A stretch of DNA of 64,000 nt, from contig NZ_QGDS01000010.1 of assembly GCF_003149105.1 (NCBI RefSeq), positions 86,069 to 150,068 of the forward strand. The letters run 5' to 3'. The position numbers and the translations under genes are program-made. This DNA is from Faecalicatena contorta (lineage in GTDB: Bacteria > Bacillota > Clostridia > Lachnospirales > Lachnospiraceae). How positions within the stretch are numbered: position 1 is the stretch's first letter; every line of letters begins with the position of its first letter. Below the pieces are notes generated by a model. That model saw only the letters and a program-made list of their open reading frames with translations, did not search any database and was not told the origin of the DNA. Positions 44,701 to 53,695 of the stretch are shown here, piece by piece.

Positions 44701-45657
44701 CTATACAGCACTCTCCGCTCTATCTGTAGCAATCTGAAGCAATACCGCTGCTATAATAATACATCCCTTTACAATTTCCTGTGGGTATGCAGGAACACCT
44801 TTCAGGTTCATAATGTTACTAATCAGCGCAATTATCAATGCACCAATTACTGTTTTTATTACATTCCCTTTTCCGCCTGCCAGACTGGCTCCGCCGATAA
44901 CACATGCTGCAATCGCATCAAGCTCTCCGCCTTTTCCAAGAGTTGACGCTGCGGTCTGTGTCCTGGATGCGATAAACATACCGGCAATAGAAGCAAGAAG
45001 CCCGGAAACCATGTAACAGGAACAAACATACCTTCTTACATTAATACCAGCTAACTGTACTGCAGTTTTGTTCGAACCACAGGCAATTACAATACGTCCA
45101 TAAGATGTATATTTCTGGATAATTGCCATAATCACAACGATAATCACACATCCAATAACGATTGGATATCCATAATCTTTACTTGCCATTGCGCCGACAG
45201 CCGCAATATTGGAGTTACGTACCGGTGCACCCTGGGAGACAATCAGGGCCGCGCCATTTCCGATAGACAAAGTTGCCAGTGTAGTTACGAATCCCTGCAT
45301 TTTTCCATAGGCCACAAGAACCCCATTCAAGAATCCCATAGCAAGACCTACCAGAATCGCCACAATAAATGCAACTCCCAGCCCCTGTCCATGGTCTCTC
45401 ATCAATACATAGGCACAGCAGGAAGACAATGCGGTAACCGCCCCTACAGAAAGGTCAATCCCTCCTGTCAAAATAACAAACAGCATTCCTAGTGCAACAA
45501 GAATGGGACCTGATTGCTGAAGACAAATATTCATTAGGTTGACAGGCTCCAGAAATGTACTGGATAACAGCGCACAGGCAATAAACAATATCAGAAAAAT
45601 GACATATGTGTTATTGTCTATCAAAAAGTCTTTTACATTTATTTTTCTCTTTTCCAT
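44701..45657 (-). CDS. Ribose-type ABC transporter permease of importer B
   Basis: This 318-residue membrane protein has 'GMLFVILTGGIDLSVGAVTAL' near residue 60 and 'GKGNVIKTVIGALIIALISNIMNL' toward the end, both RbsC-family marks. It follows the ATPase stop by 2 bp and is the last gene of importer B, with a terminator behind it. Confidence 0.9.
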   Translation of the reverse strand: MEKRKINVKDFLIDNNTYVIFLILFIACALLSSTFLEPVNLMNICLQQSGPILVALGMLFVILTGGIDLSVGAVTALSSCCAYVLMRDHGQGLGVAFIVAILVGLAMGFLNGVLVAYGKMQGFVTTLATLSIGNGAALIVSQGAPVRNSNIAAVGAMASKDYGYPIVIGCVIIVVIMAIIQKYTSYGRIVIACGSNKTAVQLAGINVRRYVCSCYMVSGLLASIAGMFIASRTQTAASTLGKGGELDAIAACVIGGASLAGGKGNVIKTVIGALIIALISNIMNLKGVPAYPQEIVKGCIIIAAVLLQIATDRAESAV

Positions 45658-45659
45658 AA

Positions 45660-47150
45660 TTAAACCCCCATTGCCATCTGAATCATTATATTTTCTGATA
45701 ACTCGTCTTTTCTAACCTCGCCTGAAACTTTTCCATTACGCATAATTACAGCCCGGTCACACATGCCTATAATCTCCGGCATTTCTGATGAAATCATAAT
45801 TACCGCCATGCCATTCTCCGCAAGCGTATTAATTACTTTATAGATTTCCGTCTTTGCGCCTACATCAACACCACGGGTAGGCTCATCAAACACAACACAT
45901 TTACAGTCTGCTGCAATCCATTTTGCAAGTGCAATCTTTTGTTGATTGCCGCCGGAAAGGCTGTTTGCATTGTCTTCCGTATTCCCATACTTTGTCTGAA
46001 TACTTGCCAGAATCTCTTTGACAAATTTCTTTTCGTAGCTGTGATTAATCCAGCCATATTTTGTAATCTTGTTCAGACAGGCAAGGGTTGTATTCATACG
46101 GATACTTTGTTCCAGCAGCAATCCTTGTTTCTTTCTATCCTCCGGAAGCAGGCCGAACTTTTCCCTAATTGCAGCCCGGGGACTTTTCCAGTTTACTTCT
46201 TTTCCGAAATAATATACTTTCCCCGACTCTCTCTTATCAGCGCCAAAAACAGCTCTCATTGTTTCGGTTCTTCCCGCTCCAACCAGTCCATTGAAACCAA
46301 GCACCTCTCCAGCTTTTACTTCGAAGCTTACGCCTTGAACCATTTTACCTGCATACAGGTCTTCTACCTTCAGAACAGTTTCCCCGATCTTTGCATTTCG
46401 CTTTGGAAACATATCTGTCATCTCACGTCCAACCATCAGATTTACTAATCTTTGCTTGTCAAAGCCTGCCGTTTCAATTGTGTCCACATATGTACCATCC
46501 TTCAGAACCGTAATATGCTGGCTTAACTGAAAAATCTCCTCTAAACGGTGAGAGATGTATATAATACTTACACCCTGCTCTTTCAGCTTATTTATAACTT
46601 CAAATAGTTTTTCAATCTCCGAGAACGTCAAAACGGCTGTCGGTTCATCGAAAACTAATATTTTCGCATCTCTTGTAAGACATTTGCAAATTTCAACCAC
46701 CTGCTGATATGCCACACTTAAACTTCCGCACTTAGCATTTGGGTTAATATCGCCAAATCCTAGTTTTTCAAGCTGTGCTTTTGCATCTGCCCGAAGTTTT
46801 TTCCAGTTAATGACTCCCTTTCCTGCCGAAAGCTTATCAATAAAAATATTTTCTGCAACAGTTAAATCCGGCGCGAGCATGAATTCCTGATAAATAATAG
46901 CAATCCCCAAATCTTTAGATTCCTTGGGATTTGTAATTTTTACCTCTTTGCCATCAATAAATATCTGTCCGCTATCTCTTTGATACGCTCCTGACAGAAC
47001 TTTCATGAGAGTTGACTTCCCCGCACCGTTCTCACCAATCAGTGCGTGAATCTCACCTGGTTCAATCCTCAAAGAAACGTCTGTAAGAGCCTTTACACCT
47101 CCAAAATGCTTTGTGATATTTTCCATTTCAAGTCTGTACTGCCCTTCCAT
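45660..47150 (-). CDS. Double-domain sugar ABC transporter ATPase of importer B
   Basis: This 496-residue two-domain ATPase has 'GENGAGKST', 'LSVAYQQVVEICKC' and 'VFDEPTAVL' in the first half. The second half has 'GLVGAGRTE', 'LSGGNQQKIALAKWI' and 'VFDEPTRGVDVGAK', with an intact Walker B, unlike importer A. The start at 47150 has the very strong site GGAGGTGA. It follows the binding protein across a terminator and a run of small hairpins. Confidence 0.92.
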   Translation of the reverse strand: MEGQYRLEMENITKHFGGVKALTDVSLRIEPGEIHALIGENGAGKSTLMKVLSGAYQRDSGQIFIDGKEVKITNPKESKDLGIAIIYQEFMLAPDLTVAENIFIDKLSAGKGVINWKKLRADAKAQLEKLGFGDINPNAKCGSLSVAYQQVVEICKCLTRDAKILVFDEPTAVLTFSEIEKLFEVINKLKEQGVSIIYISHRLEEIFQLSQHITVLKDGTYVDTIETAGFDKQRLVNLMVGREMTDMFPKRNAKIGETVLKVEDLYAGKMVQGVSFEVKAGEVLGFNGLVGAGRTETMRAVFGADKRESGKVYYFGKEVNWKSPRAAIREKFGLLPEDRKKQGLLLEQSIRMNTTLACLNKITKYGWINHSYEKKFVKEILASIQTKYGNTEDNANSLSGGNQQKIALAKWIAADCKCVVFDEPTRGVDVGAKTEIYKVINTLAENGMAVIMISSEMPEIIGMCDRAVIMRNGKVSGEVRKDELSENIMIQMAMGV

Positions 47151-47204
47151 GCACTCACCTCCATATTTTTATGCTTTATCATTTTCTATTACTAAGCAAC
47201 GAGT

Positions 47205-47250
47205 CTGGCAAGCCAGGCTCATGCGCCGAAGCGCGGCCGCTTTAGTGGCC
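47205..47250 (-). other. Three consecutive short hairpins before the importer B ATPase gene
   Basis: CTGGC-AA-GCCAG (47205-47216), GCGC-CGAA-GCGC (47223-47234) and GGCC-N8-GGCC (47235-47250) follow one another in a GC-rich patch within an AT-rich gap. They lie after the binding-protein terminator and before the ATPase start, and may stabilise the read-through transcript. Confidence 0.5.
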
Positions 47251-47266
47251 AATTTCCTATCACATT

Positions 47267-47293
47267 AAAAAGTCCTCCTCGTTAAAGGAGGAC
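47267..47293 (-). terminator. Attenuating terminator after the importer B binding protein
   Basis: On the minus strand GTCCTCCT and AGGAGGAC arms around TTAACG are followed by TTTTTAATG. It lies 12 bp after the binding-protein stop, the usual way of lowering ATPase and permease levels relative to binding protein. Confidence 0.8.
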
Positions 47294-47305
47294 CTCATAA
47301 CCGTT

Positions 47306-48430
47306 TTAGAAACCAAATTCATAACGCTCGTCAACATTGTCCTTTGTTACAGCGATAGCTTCTGTCATTGTAACTTCGTCATAGCTATCCGGATCAGCGC
47401 CGTCTACCAGGATTTCTTTTGCAATATTCGTTGCTGTAATAGCTACCTGTACCGGAGAGTTTTCGCCTGTACAATAGTATTCACCTGACTTGCTTGTTGT
47501 TGTTCCGTTTATGTAATCATAAGCTTCTTTCGCACCGTCTGCTGCCGCTACATAATGGATGCCTGTCAGCCCTGCATCATCAGCTGCCTGCATTCCACCG
47601 AACAGCATCTGGTCGTTCTCACCAAACATTGTGTTCAGCTTATCTTTTGTCTTAACAACAAGGTCATTTGCATCGTTCAGAATATCATTCACAGTCCAGT
47701 TGCCCCAGCCTTGTCCGGCAATTGTAAACTTCGCTTCCTCATTTGTATAGGAACCTTTGCTCAGCAGCTCATCATCAGCTTCTTTTGTTAATTTCCAAGC
47801 CTCTTCCTCTGTGATTCCCAATCTTTGTTCCAGAATACCGCAGATAAGCCCCTGGCGTCTCTCTGTTCCAGCAACATTTCCTTTTTCTCCGGATAACATG
47901 ATGCTGTAAATTTCTTCATCGCCCATAGACTCTGCAAACGATAATCCACACATACGTCCGTTCTGCTCATTGTTTGAGTATACTGTTGTTACACTATAGC
48001 TTCCGTCATTGACACCGGAGTCAATATTAATAACTGGAATTCCAGCGTCATATGCCGCCTTCTCATCAGCAATTACGTTGTCCGGATCAATACAGTCAAC
48101 AAAAATCAAGTCATATTTCTGAGAGATAAATGTCTCAAAATTTTCAGACTGTTTTGCCACATCCATATCAGCATTCAGCACCACTACATCACTTGCCTTT
48201 TCTACCAGGCCTATTTCCGCACATTTTTCCTGAACAGCCTTAGTTAGTGTAACAAAGTAAGGACCATCCTGTGTCTTCATGGCAATACCGATTTTTAGCT
48301 TGCTGTCTGCATCTTTACTCTCCGCAGAATCAGAAGAACCTTCATCACTTCCTTTTTTTCCGCCGCAGCCAGCCAGCATTGCTGCTACCATTGCAGTACA
48401 CAATAATACACTCAACAACTTTTTCTTCAT
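47306..48430 (-). CDS. Sugar ABC transporter substrate-binding lipoprotein of importer B
   Basis: This is an extracellular binding lipoprotein (374 residues) with signal MKKKLLSVLLCTAMVAAML and an AGCGGK lipobox, then an acidic Ser-rich linker. The binding domain begins 'KLKIGIAMKTQDGPYFVTLTKAV', with 'DLIFVDCIDPDNVIADEKAAYDAGIPVINIDSGVND' and 'GENDQMLFGGMQAADDAG'. It carries an unusual insertion ('ILEQRLGITEEEAWKLTKEADDELLSKGSY') relative to RbsB. It is first in the importer B operon, with a promoter and an operator-like site upstream. Confidence 0.9.
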   Translation of the reverse strand: MKKKLLSVLLCTAMVAAMLAGCGGKKGSDEGSSDSAESKDADSKLKIGIAMKTQDGPYFVTLTKAVQEKCAEIGLVEKASDVVVLNADMDVAKQSENFETFISQKYDLIFVDCIDPDNVIADEKAAYDAGIPVINIDSGVNDGSYSVTTVYSNNEQNGRMCGLSFAESMGDEEIYSIMLSGEKGNVAGTERRQGLICGILEQRLGITEEEAWKLTKEADDELLSKGSYTNEEAKFTIAGQGWGNWTVNDILNDANDLVVKTKDKLNTMFGENDQMLFGGMQAADDAGLTGIHYVAAADGAKEAYDYINGTTTSKSGEYYCTGENSPVQVAITATNIAKEILVDGADPDSYDEVTMTEAIAVTKDNVDERYEFGF

Positions 48431-48476
48431 AAAACCTTTCCTCCTTTATTCATTACGTTTTTATGATGCTATGTAC

Positions 48477-48492
48477 TTATGTTATAATATTA
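48477..48492. promoter_or_regulatory. Operator-like site of importer B
   Basis: TTATGTTATAATATTA resembles the TAATGT-N4-ACATTA motif found upstream of the zinc dehydrogenase and importer A, with a few arm mismatches. It overlaps the -10 region of the importer B promoter. Confidence 0.4.
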
Positions 48493-48507
48493 CTTTGTCT
48501 TTGTCAA
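48479..48507 (-). promoter_or_regulatory. Promoter of the importer B operon
   Basis: On the minus strand TTGACA (48502-48507), 17 bp, TAACAT (48479-48484). A TATAAC two bases upstream of that -10 is an alternative with a short spacer. Confidence 0.55.
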
Positions 48508-48531
48508 CAATTTTTTATCCTCTTGTCTCTT

Positions 48532-48564
48532 TTATTTTGTACAAAATAACGTTAACAAAATAAC
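48532..48564. promoter_or_regulatory. 18-bp palindrome with repeated ACAAAATAAC half-sites
   Basis: TTATTTTGTACAAAATAA (48532-48549) is a perfect palindrome. Its right half, ACAAAATAAC, recurs at 48555-48564. It lies about 25 bp upstream of the importer B -35 box. The TTTTGT...ACAAAA form recalls ROK-family operators, so the ROK protein at 39732-40859 is a candidate binder. Confidence 0.5.
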
Positions 48565-48648
48565 AATCCACTGTGTTTTTTGTCTATTTTATATGTTTTT
48601 GAATTTTTATTGTGCAGTTTTTATGTATTCGAAAAAACTTTCAAATAT

Positions 48649-48685
48649 ATAAAAAAGCCACCCCATAGTATTTTATGGATGGCTT
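48649..48685 (-). terminator. Second terminator downstream of the surface-protein gene
   Basis: On the minus strand AAGCCATCC-ATA pairs with TATGGGGTGGCTT (one bulge) and TTTTTATAT follows. It is well placed to isolate importer B from the surface-protein transcript. Confidence 0.7.
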
Positions 48686-48759
48686 ATCCGCAAATCATTT
48701 TCACTCTTCGAATATGGAGATACATAAATTTGGAACAAGAATTCTTCCCGTAACAGATT

Positions 48760-48803
48760 AAACCGGCCCGAAGCCTGGATATTGCCGCTTCGGACCGGTT
48801 TTT
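48760..48803. terminator. First terminator downstream of the surface-protein gene
   Basis: AAACCGGCCCGAAGC (48760-48774) pairs with GCTTCGGACCGGTTT (48787-48801) with one mismatch. The T-run is better on the plus strand (TTTTT) than on the minus, but the stem is close behind the gene stop. Confidence 0.7.
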
Positions 48804-48814
48804 AATTATTATTA

Positions 48815-51800
48815 CTATTTGTCTCGATTTATTCTCTTGCGTTTGTACAAATTAATACCTGCAAGAAGAACAATTAGAGCTATGGAAATGGTTCCGAGTC
48901 CAAGTGCACCGATGTCAAGGGAATCGCCAGTTTTAGGGAAAATTCCTGATTTGCGTGTTGGTTTTTTCGTTGTCTCTTTTGTCGGCGTTTTTGGGTCCCC
49001 TTTCCCCGGGGTTGGAGTTGAACTGTCCTTCGTATTTGTAAAACGGGCAAATGTGGCAGACTCACTCACTGTAATCGTACCTGTACCACCCGTTACAGTA
49101 GTAGCGTAACCATCTTTGTTGGCTTCTGATTCAGTCACAGTGTATTCGGTTCCAATGGGCAGATCTCTAATGGTGATGCTTTGTCCATGAGCCAGTTTAA
49201 TGGTATCGCCGCTAGCAATGGTTCCATCTGGTACACCAACTCCTGTGTAAGGATAGCTTTCTGTGTCTTCGTCACCATCAGGCGTAGTCAGGCTTACAGC
49301 GAAGGTGAATTTCTTGTTGGTTTCGCCGGCGTTACCTGCCACTGTCTTGCTGATATTTAAGGTGCCCAGATTTTTAGTGTTGGTGAATACCGCCGTTTGT
49401 GGTTCACCAATAGCGATTGTTCCTGTATCCCCTTCGGCAGACGTAATATAACCATCTTGATTGGCTTCTTGCTCAGTAACCGTAAAGCCTGTACCAGTAG
49501 GCAGATCCTGAATGGTAATGGCCTGTCCATGAGACAATTCAATGGTATCTCCACTGGAGATTGTACCATCTGCAATACCAGTGCCTATGTAAAGATAGGA
49601 TGAGTTATCGTTTCCTCCACCGGGAAGGGTAAAGTTGACTTCAAAGGTAAATTCTTTCGTTGTATCACCAGCATTACCTTCCACTAATTTAAGTATGTTC
49701 AACTGGCCAATGTTCCTGGTATTGGTAAATTCAACAGTGGTGACTACATTTTCAGAAATGGTTCCAACTCTGCCCTCTCCAACGCTGATATATCCGTTCT
49801 GGTTGGCCTCCTGCTCGGTAATTGTATAGCCAGTGCCTTCCAGAAGATTAATTATTTCAATACTTTGTCCATCTTTTAATTTTACAGTTCCTCCGCTTGT
49901 GATGGTGCCGTCCGGAACACCGTTCCCATTGTAGGAATAGGTCCCATCGTCAGGCAAACCATTCGGCCTGGTAAGGTCTACAGTAAACGTAAACTCCTCG
50001 TCTGTATTGCCGGCATTGCCTGCTACAGTCTTGCTAAGAGTAAGTCCGCCCAAACTTTCAGTATCAAGGTAGTTCTTTACAATAAATGGATCATTACCGC
50101 TTGCTGGATTAATAAGTTTATCAATCGTAACATTACGGTCATCCCCTACCAGAACTTTATAAACAATCGGGTTGCTCTGGTATCCAGTGGGAGACTGTGT
50201 TTCTTCCAGGACATATTCACCAGGTGCGAGACCATAGAAAGCAATCTCTCCACTTGAATCGGTAGTCTTTTCTGCCCTCACAGCAGCTTTTGAACCGTCA
50301 GGATTCGTATTATACAGGGTAAACTTTGCACCTGAAAGCACTGTGGTCCCATCACTTGCTGTCTTTCGCAATAACACAAAGCCACTGCGGGACATGGATG
50401 CTCGCCCATGAGCTGCAAGAACCTCAAAGCCATCGCTGCTCTCGGTTCCGGTACCGGTTTTGTTAATTAATTTGACGCTATTGTCTACTCGTCCAGGTGC
50501 ACCGGTAATATCTGTGATATATGTCAACCTGTATGCCTTGGTATTATCAGGGAACATAAAGGTGAGCTTGCGCTCAGCAGCATCATAGGTAACTCTGTTT
50601 TGTATTTCAGGCAGTGCCAGTTCGGCTCCTGGCGTGTAGGTACCATCTGCATTACGCACCAGTTCCCGGACATTGATATTTCTTGCAAATGCACTGTCTG
50701 TCCATATCAGCTGACCATGAGAATCAGTCCGCAGGTCAATGCCTGGAGGCAAGGTATCCTCAAGCCCGGTATCCACTGCTCTGTCCAGCGGTGTATAATC
50801 CACCGTCCACTCAGCAATACCTTCAGTAGCATTTATATTGAGTGTTTTCTTCAGCACTGTACTATTAACCTGGATATCCCGGGTCACCTGTTTCCCCGGC
50901 GTCCAGTTTGCCGAGTGAATGCTCAGAGTGTTTGTTTCGTTCCTTGTATTTGCCCCCACAAGATATTCCTCTAGCTTATCGTTTGTGGGTTTTGCCTTTA
51001 CCAGAATCACATAAGGTTTATTAAGTCCGTTGAAGGTAAAGGTAGCAGTCTGCGGATCTCCCGTCGTGAAATTCGAGGTAAGTCCACCATCAATAGTGGA
51101 TGGATTCAAGGCAGAGCCAGTAGTCTGCAGGGAGCCTTGACCTGGATAGCCTGAACCTGTATTCAACGTTCCACCTTCATAAATCAGAAAATCTTGTCCA
51201 TCTTCAAACTTAGCAAACTCCCAGCCGGCAGGCAAGGTATCCGTGATAGTGACCGGACCAAAACCACCGGAAAGATTGGTTTCCACACTTGTAAAATCTA
51301 TGCCCATCGCGTTAACGTTGAGCCTGAATATTGCTTCCTTATAACCGTAGTGGAATCCATCAGCAGCGTTGATAGTTCTGTTATTGGCATCGATGGCACT
51401 GGTTCCTGTTTCGTGGTCAACGCCCACCTGATTGCGGTGCAGCATTTCTTTCGAAAGAACCTGGTTGGGGAAATCTGCGTTAGCACTGGCCGCACCGAGA
51501 CGCTTTGTTCCTGTATGCAAGGTGACAGTGTTATTTACTTTGGTTTGGTTTGATGTTGAACCATTCCCTGCCAAAATATCGGGATCTAACACCTGTGTCG
51601 TGAAATTGATAGTATTGACTGCACTATTACTTAAACCGGTCGTCTGAATCAGTGTGCCGATATGGTCGCCTCCATCATATAATTCAATGGGAGTCACAGT
51701 AAGGCCACTACTGCCAGTTGCTGTTCCTGAAACATATTTTTGACCGTTATTGCGGTGTACACCGGTACTGCCAATGGTAAGACCTGCCGGCCAGCCCGCA

Positions 51801-53620
51801 GCGCCCGTGATGACGCTGTCACTTGTGTTTTTATCATGGATAATCAAATCATAAACTGCAAGATCTGGTGCGGACTGTCCCTGCAAATCCACATTAATGG
51901 TCCAGGGAATCTGCTTTGTGGATGTATCCGCTGTTCCTGCACTTTTAGTAATGGTATTGTAACCGACACCCACACCGATTTCGCTTGTTGTACCGGTTCC
52001 AGGCGTGCCGCCATCACTTTCCCAGTTTACAGCAGCCCTGTTATTGTATCTCGTTATTCCTACCGAAATACCATCAGCCGGGTTTGGTACAATTGAAACA
52101 ATTTTCAGTCGTCCGATTCCGTTGAAGTCACCTATTGTATATTCCCCATTAGCCGGGGCACCGCTCCATGTCGCAGCCGAATCTGTCCAGTTGACATCAT
52201 TCGCCAAATCCGCGGGAGCCGCAGGCAAAGGCCCTGTATATGTTTGCCATACAGCCGAATCAACGGTCAAATCCGAATCCAGCGGGTCAACGATTTCCAA
52301 ATCATTAAAGTTTCTTCCGCCGCTGTCCACATTCACATACCAGGTGATGGTACGGTCAGTAGGGTTGTAGCTGCCGGCAGAGCCTTCATTACCCGCCACG
52401 CCGGTTTTTGTAAATTTGGGCCCAGGAACAGTTACCGTCACTGTATTGGAAGGAAACTCCTGTGTATCTTTTGTCAGTTTTGCTGTATTAGCAACTGTTC
52501 CGCCATTGGTTAATACATCATCAGGTATTTTTGTTTTGAAGGTAATGGTCTGGGGACCTTGCACCCCAGAAGGGAATGTGTATTGCAATGCGGAATCGCC
52601 GTCTGCCCAGGATGGGGTAAAAGGACCTCCCCACGGTGAGATTGCAGCCGTTCCTCCGACATACGTTCCCCCGCCTGTCAATTCATCCACAAACTCATAG
52701 CCCCCCAAATCGATATGCTCACGGGGATCTTTGTCATTTAATGCATCTACCGTAACAGTCCATTCAATGGTCCCGTTTACTACATCAACTGTGCCAGAGG
52801 CTTTGGCAACCGACACCTCTATGGTATCACCGGGCACCAAAATCTTGAAGTCCTTTTCCAGAATACGGACAGTGTTAGTCCCGTCACCATTATCAATTGA
52901 GGTGCCATTGAACTTTAATGTCGCATCAAATTCAGCTAAAACATTCTGGAATGTCCCGTTAAAAACGGCATCATCTCCATCAAATTCTATGTAGGCTTCT
53001 GCATTACCGGTAACACTATTATTTTGCAGCGTGACATGGCCGACCAAACGGTTATCAGAATCCCTAAGGTCAATCCGCCCGCCTGGAACAGGATCAAATT
53101 TAAAATTCTCACTCAGGGGCAGCGTAACAGTGTCATTTTTTTCATAGTAATGAGTCCCCCCATCACCTGCTACAGGAACTCCGAAGGTAATCCTTACTTC
53201 AACGGGTACATCGTGTTTCAGGTTCCCATCAGTATCCATGCCGCTTCTTATTTCCGGCTGAGGGTTAATCAGGCTGGGGGTTCCAATGGACATGGGCCCG
53301 ATACCGGATAAACCTGACCGCCCCGTATCTAATGTACCGCCATCTGGCGTGCTGCTGTCAGGCACACTACTCTCCGGTGTGCTGACGTCGGGTACAATAC
53401 TGTCTGGTGTACCGCTCTCCGGCACGCTATTATCCGGCGTGTCAGATCCCCCTTGTTCTGGCGATTCACTCTCGCTTGAAGACGGTATTCCCGTACTTGA
53501 TTCGGTCTGGTTTACGCTGGATTCACCTTCTGCATAAGAGGTAGTTGCAGCGAAAACGGGAGAAATGACCAGGGCGAGTGCTATTGCCAAAGAAATCACT
53601 TTTTTTCTGATTTTTTTCAT
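48815..53620 (-). CDS. Large cell-wall-anchored adhesin-like protein with tandem pilin-type repeats
   Basis: This 1601-residue surface protein starts at ATG 53620 (AGGAGG upstream). It has a signal peptide (ending near 'VFAATTSYAEG') and a Ser/Pro/Thr-rich degenerate repeat stretch to about residue 110. A long array of beta-rich adhesin/DUF11-like modules follows ('TIEWTVTVDALNDKDPREHID', 'TITWYVNVDSGGRNFNDLEI'). A SpaA/Cna-B-like domain lies near 1095-1189 ('GAKFTLYNTNPDGSKAA', 'LAPGEYVLEETQSPTGY'). Three ~114-residue tandem repeats, each with 'FTNT', cover about 1190-1530. It ends with a sorting signal FPKTGD near 1561, a hydrophobic span and KRKRINRDK. FPKTG is a variant of LPXTG. Covalent anchoring by sortase and isopeptide-stabilised domains are expected. 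No sortase gene is in view. Confidence 0.9.
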   Translation of the reverse strand: MKKIRKKVISLAIALALVISPVFAATTSYAEGESSVNQTESSTGIPSSSESESPEQGGSDTPDNSVPESGTPDSIVPDVSTPESSVPDSSTPDGGTLDTGRSGLSGIGPMSIGTPSLINPQPEIRSGMDTDGNLKHDVPVEVRITFGVPVAGDGGTHYYEKNDTVTLPLSENFKFDPVPGGRIDLRDSDNRLVGHVTLQNNSVTGNAEAYIEFDGDDAVFNGTFQNVLAEFDATLKFNGTSIDNGDGTNTVRILEKDFKILVPGDTIEVSVAKASGTVDVVNGTIEWTVTVDALNDKDPREHIDLGGYEFVDELTGGGTYVGGTAAISPWGGPFTPSWADGDSALQYTFPSGVQGPQTITFKTKIPDDVLTNGGTVANTAKLTKDTQEFPSNTVTVTVPGPKFTKTGVAGNEGSAGSYNPTDRTITWYVNVDSGGRNFNDLEIVDPLDSDLTVDSAVWQTYTGPLPAAPADLANDVNWTDSAATWSGAPANGEYTIGDFNGIGRLKIVSIVPNPADGISVGITRYNNRAAVNWESDGGTPGTGTTSEIGVGVGYNTITKSAGTADTSTKQIPWTINVDLQGQSAPDLAVYDLIIHDKNTSDSVITGAAGWPAGLTIGSTGVHRNNGQKYVSGTATGSSGLTVTPIELYDGGDHIGTLIQTTGLSNSAVNTINFTTQVLDPDILAGNGSTSNQTKVNNTVTLHTGTKRLGAASANADFPNQVLSKEMLHRNQVGVDHETGTSAIDANNRTINAADGFHYGYKEAIFRLNVNAMGIDFTSVETNLSGGFGPVTITDTLPAGWEFAKFEDGQDFLIYEGGTLNTGSGYPGQGSLQTTGSALNPSTIDGGLTSNFTTGDPQTATFTFNGLNKPYVILVKAKPTNDKLEEYLVGANTRNETNTLSIHSANWTPGKQVTRDIQVNSTVLKKTLNINATEGIAEWTVDYTPLDRAVDTGLEDTLPPGIDLRTDSHGQLIWTDSAFARNINVRELVRNADGTYTPGAELALPEIQNRVTYDAAERKLTFMFPDNTKAYRLTYITDITGAPGRVDNSVKLINKTGTGTESSDGFEVLAAHGRASMSRSGFVLLRKTASDGTTVLSGAKFTLYNTNPDGSKAAVRAEKTTDSSGEIAFYGLAPGEYVLEETQSPTGYQSNPIVYKVLVGDDRNVTIDKLINPASGNDPFIVKNYLDTESLGGLTLSKTVAGNAGNTDEEFTFTVDLTRPNGLPDDGTYSYNGNGVPDGTITSGGTVKLKDGQSIEIINLLEGTGYTITEQEANQNGYISVGEGRVGTISENVVTTVEFTNTRNIGQLNILKLVEGNAGDTTKEFTFEVNFTLPGGGNDNSSYLYIGTGIADGTISSGDTIELSHGQAITIQDLPTGTGFTVTEQEANQDGYITSAEGDTGTIAIGEPQTAVFTNTKNLGTLNISKTVAGNAGETNKKFTFAVSLTTPDGDEDTESYPYTGVGVPDGTIASGDTIKLAHGQSITIRDLPIGTEYTVTESEANKDGYATTVTGGTGTITVSESATFARFTNTKDSSTPTPGKGDPKTPTKETTKKPTRKSGIFPKTGDSLDIGALGLGTISIALIVLLAGINLYKRKRINRDK

Positions 53621-53654
53621 TTTCCTCTCCTCCTCTTTCTTTGTGTTTTTGTAT

Positions 53655-53695
53655 AATAAAAACATAGTAAATGTTAAGTTTTTATTACTATGTTT
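53655..53695. promoter_or_regulatory. Nested inverted repeats upstream of the surface-protein gene
   Basis: AAACATAGTAA (53660-53670) and TTACTATGTTT (53685-53695) form an 11-bp perfect inverted repeat, and AATAAAAAC (53655-53663) with GTTTTTATT (53678-53686) forms an overlapping alternative. They lie 35-75 bp upstream of the start codon, where promoter and leader must be, and could be an operator or an RNA switch between two stems. Confidence 0.45.
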
